Assembly: GCA_964438995.1 (NCBI GenBank)
Contig: CAYTMQ010000009.1
Location: 76,804-140,803 of the forward strand
DNA length: 64,000 nucleotides
Source: JABMMZ01 sp964438995
Lineage (GTDB): Bacteria > Bacteroidota > Bacteroidia > NS11-12g > UBA955
Direction of reading: 5' to 3'
Part shown: piece by piece, positions 57,854 to 64,000 of the stretch
How positions within the stretch are numbered: position 1 is the first letter of the stretch
Layout: each line of letters begins with the position of its first letter
Program-made: the position numbers and the translations under genes
The notes under the pieces: generated by a model
What the model saw: the letters and a program-made list of their open reading frames with translations, nothing else
What the model was told of the DNA's origin: nothing
Database searches by the model: none

Positions 57854-59688
57854 TAAAGGCAACTATTAATGATGTTTATATTCAACCTAAGAATAAGTAT
57901 AAAATACCACGCTTTCAAAGACAATATACTTGGGAAGAAAAACAAATAGAAGAATTTTGGGATACCATTAATTCTGATGTGCCTGTTTTTCTTGGTACGA
58001 TTATATTTAATGTAAATGAGAATGTCAAAAATAGCATTATTGAAATAATTGATGGTCAACAACGCTATTTAACTATTCAAATATTGGGTGCTGTAATCCG
58101 AGATATTATATTGAGAGATGGTAAAACTGAAAAAGATTCTAAGTTTCTTCAAAAAGCAAAAGGATTCAACACAAGAATTATTGGTGCACCAGATGTTGAT
58201 GATGATGAAAAATTCGATGATTATTTGATTACAGGGGATTCAATAAAAGAGTTCTTTAAAAAACATATTCAAAATAATCCTCCAATTGCCATAACAGAGA
58301 AATTAGTTACATCAAAAGGTTCAGAACAGGATAGAGTTAAAAAAGCTTATTTAAAATTTCAAGAATTAATTGAAGATAAAATTGGCAATCTTGATTATTT
58401 GAAAAAATATGAATGGTTATTAAACTTTGTTGACTTTAAGTTAGGTAAACATTTTTTTGTCAAAATAGAAATAAATGACGAGAACCTTGCATATGAAATA
58501 TTTGAATCAGTAAATGCAAAGGGTATTGATTTAAGTGTTGCCGATCTTATAAAAAATCAAATTTTTAAAAATGTAATTGGGCCAGATAATAAATTTTTTG
58601 ATTCTGCAAAGGAAAAATGGGCTCTTATTTTAGAAAATTTAGATTGTATTAATTTCTCCTTAAAGGATTATTTAAGCTATTATTGGTCCTCTAGATATGA
58701 ATATATATCAGACAAAAAATTATATTCAGCAATAAAGGAAAAGTTTAAAACATCTAAAAATGAATGGGGTAATTTTCTCGACAGTTTGGTTGATAATGCT
58801 GATTATTTAAATCTTATAATAAATGGTGGTTATGAAGATATACTCAACTTTTTTGAAAATGACAAAAGTGAAGCAATTAAAGTTTATAACAGCTTACGAG
58901 TTTTAAGAAATACTAAAGCTAAAACTTGGATTATTTTATATTTATGTCTTTTTAGGAACTTAGATTTTAAAAACCCCAATAGAATAAAATCGAATTTATC
59001 TAAAAGATGGCAGATAATAGAAAAGTTCACATTTCTATATTTTAATGTATTAAGTTTACCTGGAAATTGGTACTTTAATCAAATTTGTGATTTTTGTGTT
59101 AAGATTGAAGGGAAAATTCAAAAAAACAAATCGAATGAAGTGTTGAAACTTTTTGAGGAAGACCTGTATCATAATTTTAAATCTAAAATACCTTCATCTT
59201 TTAGTGATGATTTTATTGAAGGATTCAAAAGCATAGAATATAAAGATGATCAAAAATCAAGAATTATAATTAGATATGTTTTAAATGAAATTGAAGAAAA
59301 AATTGGGGGTAATGATACAGAAGGATACGATGAAGAGAAGGTAAGTATAGAACATATTCTTCCTCGCGATTGTAAAATTTGGAAAGTCACTAAGAAAGAA
59401 GCTAAACCATATATAAATACATTAGGAAACTTGACCCTAATTAGTAAAAAATTAAATGGTAAATTAGGAAATAGGATAATTTCTGAAAAACTAGACATGA
59501 TAAAGGAAAGTAAATCAAATCTAAAATTAGTAAATGAATTAATTGAAAAAATTGAAGCAAAAGTTTGGGACTTCGATAAAATAAGAACCGAGAAGAATTT
59601 TGAGGCAATCATAAAGCGACAAGACTATATTACCAGAAAAGCTCATGAAATATGGTGTGTAAATTTAAAAAGTCAAATGGGTTTCTAA
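57832..59688 (+). CDS. DUF262/DUF1524 protein, GmrSD-like
   Basis: The 618-aa protein has an N-terminal DUF262 domain (IPRFQRQYTWEEKQIEEFWD, FLGTIIF, DGQQR at 74-78) and a C-terminal DUF1524 domain with VSIEHILPRD (His508) and NTLGNLTLISKKLN, the HNH-like nuclease. Single-chain GmrSD proteins cut modified phage DNA in a nucleotide-dependent way. It lies between the methyltransferase and the Sau3AI-like nuclease genes, with a 22-base overlap at its start, so the operon may attack both unmodified and modified DNA. Confidence 0.87.
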   Translation: MSTSNFVVKATINDVYIQPKNKYKIPRFQRQYTWEEKQIEEFWDTINSDVPVFLGTIIFNVNENVKNSIIEIIDGQQRYLTIQILGAVIRDIILRDGKTEKDSKFLQKAKGFNTRIIGAPDVDDDEKFDDYLITGDSIKEFFKKHIQNNPPIAITEKLVTSKGSEQDRVKKAYLKFQELIEDKIGNLDYLKKYEWLLNFVDFKLGKHFFVKIEINDENLAYEIFESVNAKGIDLSVADLIKNQIFKNVIGPDNKFFDSAKEKWALILENLDCINFSLKDYLSYYWSSRYEYISDKKLYSAIKEKFKTSKNEWGNFLDSLVDNADYLNLIINGGYEDILNFFENDKSEAIKVYNSLRVLRNTKAKTWIILYLCLFRNLDFKNPNRIKSNLSKRWQIIEKFTFLYFNVLSLPGNWYFNQICDFCVKIEGKIQKNKSNEVLKLFEEDLYHNFKSKIPSSFSDDFIEGFKSIEYKDDQKSRIIIRYVLNEIEEKIGGNDTEGYDEEKVSIEHILPRDCKIWKVTKKEAKPYINTLGNLTLISKKLNGKLGNRIISEKLDMIKESKSNLKLVNELIEKIEAKVWDFDKIRTEKNFEAIIKRQDYITRKAHEIWCVNLKSQMGF

Positions 59689-59690
59689 AC

Positions 59691-61070
59691 ATGCATTACA
59701 ATCCGAAAGATAAAAAATCAGTAATTGATTATGCCCAATTGCTTAGAGGAAAAACTTTAAGAGAAATATGTGGCCCCGAAATTTTAAAACATAACTATAC
59801 AGGGAAAGGGAATTTTGGGCAAATACTAGAAAAATACTACTTCGGTTACGACCCAAATTCCAAATCAGAAGCTGATTTCTCTGAAATAGGTATGGAACTC
59901 AAATCTTCTCCTTTAAAGCAGTTGAAGAATAAAGAATATCGCTCCAAAGAAAGATTGGTGTTGAGTATAATTGATTATTTAAAGATTGTTGACCAGTCGT
60001 TTGATGAAAGTGATTTAATGAGAAAAAATGCAAGTATTCTTTTAGTTTTTTATTTGCATCAAACAGGGTATGACATTCTTGACTATTTAATAAAACTTGT
60101 TGACGAATGGAGTTTTCCAAGCACAGACCTAGAAATAATAAAAAAGGACTGGGAATTAATAAAACAAAAGATTTCAGAAGGAAAAGCACACGAACTTTCA
60201 GAGGGTGATACCTTTTATTTAGGTGCTTGTACAAAAGGTGCAAACGCCAACTCAACTCGAAAGCAACCTTTTAGCGATATCCAAGCAAAACAAAGAGCTT
60301 TTTCGCTAAAACAGGGTTATGTGAATCACATTATTGCTTCAATTGCAAATGATTCAACTGCTATTTATGGCAAATTAATTCCTTCTGCAACTGTTGCCAA
60401 AGCACAGACTTTTGAAGAGGTTGTAATTTCAAAATTTAAACAATATTTCGGGAAGACAATTGAACAAATTCTTGAAACTACAGGCGTTAAATTAAATACA
60501 AAAGCTAAGAGTTTTTATGCAAATCTTACTAAAACAATTTTAGGTATTGAACTTGACAAAGAAGTTGAGGAGTTTGAAAAAGCTGAAATTATTGTTAAAT
60601 CGGTAAGACTAAAAGAAAACGATTTACCTAAAGAAGATATTTCATTCCCAAATTTCAAATACGAAGAAATCGTTAATGAAGATTGGGAAGACTCTAACTT
60701 TAAAGATATTTTGGAACATAAATTTTTATTTGTGTTTTATCAGTTTGAAAACAAGAAATTGGTATTAAGAAAAGTAAGGTTTTGGAATATGCCGTATGCT
60801 GATATTATAGAAGCAGAAAAGGTTTGGACTAAGACAAAAGAGATTGTTTCAAAAGGCAAAATCGTAAAAGAAATAAGAGGTTCTAAACGTTACACAAATT
60901 TCCCAAACAAAAGATTTAATACAGTTTCGCATGTTAGACCACATGCCACAAATGCTGCAGACACTTATCCTTTGCCGATAAAGGACAAATTGACAAATGC
61001 TAAAGAATATACAAAACATTGTTTTTGGCTTAACAACACTTATGTGAGAGATGAAATTTATTTAAAATGA
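59691..61070 (+). CDS. MutH/Sau3AI-family type II restriction endonuclease
   Basis: The 459-aa protein has the MutH/Sau3AI catalytic set near the N-terminus: Glu47 in FGQILEKYYFG, Asp62 in EADFSEIG and Glu69-x-Lys71 in GMELKSSP. The size and two-part form are close to Sau3AI (489 aa), whose target is GATC. An ATG 39 bases upstream is in frame inside the preceding gene, but the ATG at 59691, two bases after the preceding stop, gives a start typical of the family. It completes a C-protein, methyltransferase, GmrSD, nuclease operon. The last codon overlaps a short ATG frame at 61067. Confidence 0.87.
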   Translation: MHYNPKDKKSVIDYAQLLRGKTLREICGPEILKHNYTGKGNFGQILEKYYFGYDPNSKSEADFSEIGMELKSSPLKQLKNKEYRSKERLVLSIIDYLKIVDQSFDESDLMRKNASILLVFYLHQTGYDILDYLIKLVDEWSFPSTDLEIIKKDWELIKQKISEGKAHELSEGDTFYLGACTKGANANSTRKQPFSDIQAKQRAFSLKQGYVNHIIASIANDSTAIYGKLIPSATVAKAQTFEEVVISKFKQYFGKTIEQILETTGVKLNTKAKSFYANLTKTILGIELDKEVEEFEKAEIIVKSVRLKENDLPKEDISFPNFKYEEIVNEDWEDSNFKDILEHKFLFVFYQFENKKLVLRKVRFWNMPYADIIEAEKVWTKTKEIVSKGKIVKEIRGSKRYTNFPNKRFNTVSHVRPHATNAADTYPLPIKDKLTNAKEYTKHCFWLNNTYVRDEIYLK

Positions 61071-61162
61071 AAGATTCTTTTGATGGTGCATCTGTGTTTT
61101 ATAGAATTACACAAAGAAAATTGTTAAACCGCTATCAAGCTGCTTGTAAAACTTTCAACTAA
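61067..61162 (+). CDS. Possible 31-aa frame after the nuclease gene
   Basis: An ATGA overlap with the nuclease stop starts a short frame, MKDSFDGASVFYRITQRKLL and eleven more residues. It has no recognisable family and may be a gene remnant or chance. The remaining bases to 61242 hold nothing else. Confidence 0.2.
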   Translation: MKDSFDGASVFYRITQRKLLNRYQAACKTFN

Positions 61163-61242
61163 TATTCCAAAATTCCCAATTTGTTTTCAAAGTTTTTTCT
61201 CATCAATATTTTCCGTAATATTGACTACTAAACATTTCCACT

Positions 61243-61908
61243 ATGAACTGTCCTAATTGCGGTCAAGCGCTGCAAGCATCTGATATAAATATTGAGAAAG
61301 ACATTGCCAAGTGCAGTCAATGCAACCATGTGTTTGTGGTGTCTGAGGCTTTGTTTAAAGTGAATACTCCGGTTGAAGATTTAAAAAGCTTTGATTTGGA
61401 TGATGTGCCTAAAGGTGCTTGGTTTACTACCGATTTTCACAATACCATGATTGGAGCAACAACACGTTCGGCTATTGCTTTCTTTTTAGTGCCTTTTATG
61501 TTGGTTTGGTCGGGTGGGGCTCTAGGTGGTATCTATGGGTCGCAAATTCTGTCGGGTGAGTTCGACCTAATGATGTCTTTGTTTGGTATTCCTTTCATTG
61601 TTGGCTCTCTGATTTTTTGGACCTTTGCTTTGATGGCTGTGTGGGGCAAAGTTGAAGTGACTTTCGATAAAACTGGTGGTCAGGTGTTTACTGGACTGGG
61701 AAAAATAGGTGTTAAGAAAAACTTCCTTTGGTCGGAGGTAGATAGAATAGAAGAAAGCAATTTCAGTTTTAAATATCCCGGTAGTCGCGGCTACCAAATC
61801 GTGATGGAAGGGAAGAAGCGCATCTCTTTTGGTTCTGGACTAAACGAAGAACGACGCTACTATGTTTATATGGCTTTGAAAAAAGTGTTCAATGAAATCA
61901 AACGGTAA
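61243..61908 (+). CDS. Zinc-ribbon membrane protein, 221 aa
   Basis: An N-terminal zinc ribbon (CPNCGQ...CSQCNH) is followed by two membrane helices (about 70-92 and 110-132) and a C-terminal PH-like strand segment (GKVEVTFDKTGGQVFTGLGKIG, RGYQIVMEGKKRISFGSGLNEERRYYVYMALKKVFNEIKR). No named family. It is followed after 24 bases by the DUF6688 gene and appears to mark the return to core chromosome. Confidence 0.65.
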   Translation: MNCPNCGQALQASDINIEKDIAKCSQCNHVFVVSEALFKVNTPVEDLKSFDLDDVPKGAWFTTDFHNTMIGATTRSAIAFFLVPFMLVWSGGALGGIYGSQILSGEFDLMMSLFGIPFIVGSLIFWTFALMAVWGKVEVTFDKTGGQVFTGLGKIGVKKNFLWSEVDRIEESNFSFKYPGSRGYQIVMEGKKRISFGSGLNEERRYYVYMALKKVFNEIKR

Positions 61909-61932
61909 GTTCAATAAGATTAATAGAGCAGT

Positions 61933-63003
61933 ATGATTCTACCAATAGTTTTCTTATTAGTAATCTTGGCATTATCTTCACTTGAATTTTTGTATTTCTT
62001 AGTTAGCAGTAAGCGTTTTAGTTTTCGTATAATTGATATTCCTGTCATATTGTTTACGCCTTATGCGTATTTGCTGGCGATTGATATGGATGTCAACGAT
62101 TGCTGTTCTGAGTCGGCAACCTTTTCGCCTGAACATAAATTGAGTGTCATAGTATTGATTGTTTTAAATCAATTGGCTGTTATAGTTAGTGTTTTAAAGC
62201 CTAAAACGCTGTCACCTTTAATAGAGGTGCTGATAAATTGTATTTTGTTGTTGGGTTTAGGATTCAATGTGGTCTTGATTTTTCACGTCGAATCTTTGTA
62301 CTTTTGGGTTGGCATATTGCAAATTATGATCGTAATCTTTTTTCAGTTGTATGGCAATCATATGCGGTTCATAGAGGACCATAAAACATCTGTACATGAA
62401 TACAAGGGATTGCAATTGATGTTGTATAAAATATTGCTTGCTGATCCTTTTGTTAAATTCCCAATTTTACTGGTGTTGTGTCTACCTGTTTTTGTTGTGT
62501 TGACCATGGTATTAATGTTGTTTGGTCAGAAGCCAGATTCGATTGTGCGGGCATTTACAGACACCTACAAACATGGTTTGTCAGAATTGGATTACATGTG
62601 CAACGATGTGCAATGTGAAACTGGTCATTATCTCTGTACCATAGCAGCCAACGGTCATGCCGATGTGGTTAAACCATTGAGAACGGGTATTAGGCAGGGT
62701 AAAACCATCGTATGCAATAGACAGTTGTTGGTATCGAATGCGTTTGAAGAGTTGATAGAAGAGAAGTTTCCTAAACTACACAAATGGATTCGTAGTCAGT
62801 ACAACAAAGTAGGTAAACAATTGCATCAGCATTACCATGTGTTCAACAAACAGTGGGTGTCTGATGTGGTGTATATTTTGATGAAACCATTAGAGTGGTT
62901 GTTTGTCTTAACCTTGTATACCTTCGATAAAAAACCCGAGAACAGAATTGCGTTGCAGTACACACAATTGGAACAACGAAATGCCATTAAAAAACAACTT
63001 TAA
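61933..63003 (+). CDS. DUF6688-like membrane protein, 356 aa
   Basis: The protein has about five hydrophobic segments in its N-terminal 200 residues and a soluble C-terminal domain with GQKPDSIVRAFTDTYKHGLS, CETGHYLCTIAANGHADVVK and NRQLLVSNAFEELIEEKFPK. The Cys/His content (CNDVQC, GHYLC, GHAD) is the pattern I associate with DUF6688, whose function is unknown. It is second in a group with a zinc-ribbon protein and a lipoprotein. Confidence 0.7.
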   Translation: MILPIVFLLVILALSSLEFLYFLVSSKRFSFRIIDIPVILFTPYAYLLAIDMDVNDCCSESATFSPEHKLSVIVLIVLNQLAVIVSVLKPKTLSPLIEVLINCILLLGLGFNVVLIFHVESLYFWVGILQIMIVIFFQLYGNHMRFIEDHKTSVHEYKGLQLMLYKILLADPFVKFPILLVLCLPVFVVLTMVLMLFGQKPDSIVRAFTDTYKHGLSELDYMCNDVQCETGHYLCTIAANGHADVVKPLRTGIRQGKTIVCNRQLLVSNAFEELIEEKFPKLHKWIRSQYNKVGKQLHQHYHVFNKQWVSDVVYILMKPLEWLFVLTLYTFDKKPENRIALQYTQLEQRNAIKKQL

Positions 63004-63025
63004 ATCAATTATAAATTGTATAGAT

Positions 63026-63517
63026 ATGTTTTCAAAACATTATATCATTTGTCTTTCGGTTGGATTGCTATGTGCTTGTAACAACAACAATTCAACGGTC
63101 ATAGATACAGAGCGACGCGATTCATCATCTAAACAAACAACAGACACGACTGCCTCTACCTTAGAATTTTTAGAAGCGTTTAAGGATCGTTATCCCAATG
63201 AGGTCAACCTAATTAGAATACCACAAATAGAAACCAGGATGCGCAAATTGATGGGTAAGGAGTACGACTATGTTATATCTATTTGGGAAGTTGAAATACC
63301 TATGGAAGTTCTCAATGGTGAGTTCTATGCTTGGGCCATGCAGGCTCACAGTGGGGGCGACCAAAGTGCCGTTTTAATGGCGGACATTAAAAAGGATAAA
63401 TTATTTATGGGCGTCAGAAATGGCGCATCGGTTAAGTTGTATGCAGAGGATACTGCAGATATTCCAAAGCGCTTATTGGAGTGGGAGAAGGAAGGTAGAG
63501 GGGAGAATATTAAGTGA
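63026..63517 (+). CDS. Lipoprotein of unknown function, 163 aa
   Basis: Beginning at the ATG at 63026, the product has a lipoprotein signal, MFSKHYIICLSVGLLCACNN, then a Ser/Thr-rich linker and a domain with TRMRKLMGKEYDYVISIWEVEIPMEVLNGEFYAWAMQAHSGG. Longer readings that begin at 62948 overlap the preceding gene and lack a signal start. No family is recognised. Confidence 0.65.
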   Translation: MFSKHYIICLSVGLLCACNNNNSTVIDTERRDSSSKQTTDTTASTLEFLEAFKDRYPNEVNLIRIPQIETRMRKLMGKEYDYVISIWEVEIPMEVLNGEFYAWAMQAHSGGDQSAVLMADIKKDKLFMGVRNGASVKLYAEDTADIPKRLLEWEKEGRGENIK

Positions 63518-63575
63518 TTTTGTTTTCTTTTTTTTTATTGAGGATACCATCAGATACATAAATTAATATTGTTTT

Positions 63576-63594
63576 CCCTGCTTATGCCGCAGGG
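63576..63594. repeat. Short hairpin repeat, copy 1
   Basis: CCCTGC and GCAGGG around TTATGCC; a related hairpin with CCCGC/GCGGG is at 63658-63676. Confidence 0.55.
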
Positions 63595-63657
63595 GTGGCG
63601 ATTGCTTTTTTTAGAACGAGTCACAAAGAGTCAAATTAGGTACATATGTAATTTTTC

Positions 63658-63676
63658 TCCCGCTCATGCCGCGGGA
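63658..63676. repeat. Short hairpin repeat, copy 2
   Basis: TCCCGC and GCGGGA around TCATGCC; variant of the hairpin at 63576 in which both arms have changed together. Confidence 0.55.
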
Positions 63677-63727
63677 AATGGCAATTACTTTTTTTTATGG
63701 CAAAAAAAAGTAATCAAAAAAAGGCCA

Positions 63728-63813
63728 CCACGGGTCAAAATTCCAACAATGGCTTGCCGCTGCATATCTGTCCTGCTCGAGGCTGCCATTATTGAAATTC
63801 TACGCACCCGTGG
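63728..63813. repeat. Long imperfect inverted repeat
   Basis: CCACGGGT (63728) and ACCCGTGG (63806) are outer arms, with AATTCCAACAATGGC and GCCATTATTGAAATT as inner arms. The left arm recurs at 63984 just before the window end, so this is a dispersed element. The last 480 bases hold only repeats. Confidence 0.65.
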
Positions 63814-64000
63814 ACTCAACGCGCATATTCCGTTTCAAAAACATTTTATTCTTATGGATAATTTAATATGATATTGGAAATGGTAATTTTTTTTTGTTTG
63901 GCCAACTTAGCGAAGCGATCTCATGAGTGAAACGAATAAAAAGTACCCTCAGCACTGCACGAGGGTCTACCGATAAAAACCCACCACGGGTCAAAATTTC

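Noticed and set aside
63569..63871. Open frame of 100 codons near the window end
   Set aside because: It crosses two hairpin repeats and a long inverted repeat; it resembles a repeat-derived frame rather than a protein.
1..64000. tRNA or rRNA genes
   Set aside because: No cloverleaf-type sequence or rRNA segment was noticed in the gaps read; a covariance search was not possible here.

Overview
The window is about 64 kb of low-GC DNA from a member of the phylum Bacteroidota. Three things show this. Many starts are preceded by a TAnnTTTG -7 element, often only a few bases upstream of the ATG. Shine-Dalgarno sequences are generally absent. The gene content is typical of the phylum: PorX and the Plug protein of the type IX secretion system, DUF3467, DUF4920, RibBA, a TlpA/DUF4369 thioredoxin, imelysin, and TonB receptors. 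No rRNA, tRNA or CRISPR array was seen, and species-level placement is not possible from this alone.

Layout. 1-6 kb (mostly minus strand): secreted proteins, an alpha/beta hydrolase, a family of PH-like membrane proteins with one copy broken by an in-frame TGA, and a LuxC-type acyl-CoA reductase. 6-19 kb: ordinary chromosome with an outer-membrane barrel, arginine decarboxylase-like enzyme, a PhoR/PhoB-like pair, TlpA-like thioredoxin, GmhB-like phosphatase, polyprenol-phosphate mannosyltransferase, PdxH, RibBA, a FecCD/FecE-type transporter and ATP-dependent PEP carboxykinase. 19-28 kb: a probable iron locus. A TonB receptor faces a DtxR-family repressor across a palindromic box, and after 1.1 kb of repeats comes an operon of porin, Rieske protein, imelysin and di-heme oxidoreductase. 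28-38.4 kb: DsbA-like protein, ABC-F ATPase, T9SS Plug and PorX, a repeat island, ArsR and HxlR regulators, a small basic protein, isocitrate dehydrogenase, OsmC and VOC proteins.

38.4-49.8 kb is accessory DNA. Four sites of 132-133 bp have integron attC architecture (R''-A-L'' ... L'-AAACC-GTTA), and two of them overlap the stop codon of the preceding gene. They delimit gene blocks carrying a Dyp-type peroxidase with a conserved partner, a secreted serine protease, a lipoprotein, an SPFH / zinc-ribbon / PH-SHOCT / membrane protein set, and a one-gene unit with an EF-Tu domain-3-like fold. A TIR-like effector candidate with a partner follows the last site. No integrase is present in the window. 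A 400-bp unit carrying a palindrome, a promoter and a short peptide gene occurs twice here.

48.5-61.1 kb is a defence island. It contains the TIR-like gene, an HNH-like protein, and two cytosine-5 methyltransferase operons. The first (51.0-55.9 kb) couples an XRE regulator and methyltransferase to a double GHKL ATPase with a histidine-kinase-like H-box and to a receiver-like protein, with no recognisable nuclease. It is the best candidate for an undescribed system. The second (56.2-61.1 kb) is an XRE regulator, methyltransferase, DUF262/DUF1524 (GmrSD-like) protein and MutH/Sau3AI-like endonuclease. The window ends with membrane proteins, a lipoprotein and a repeat-rich tail.
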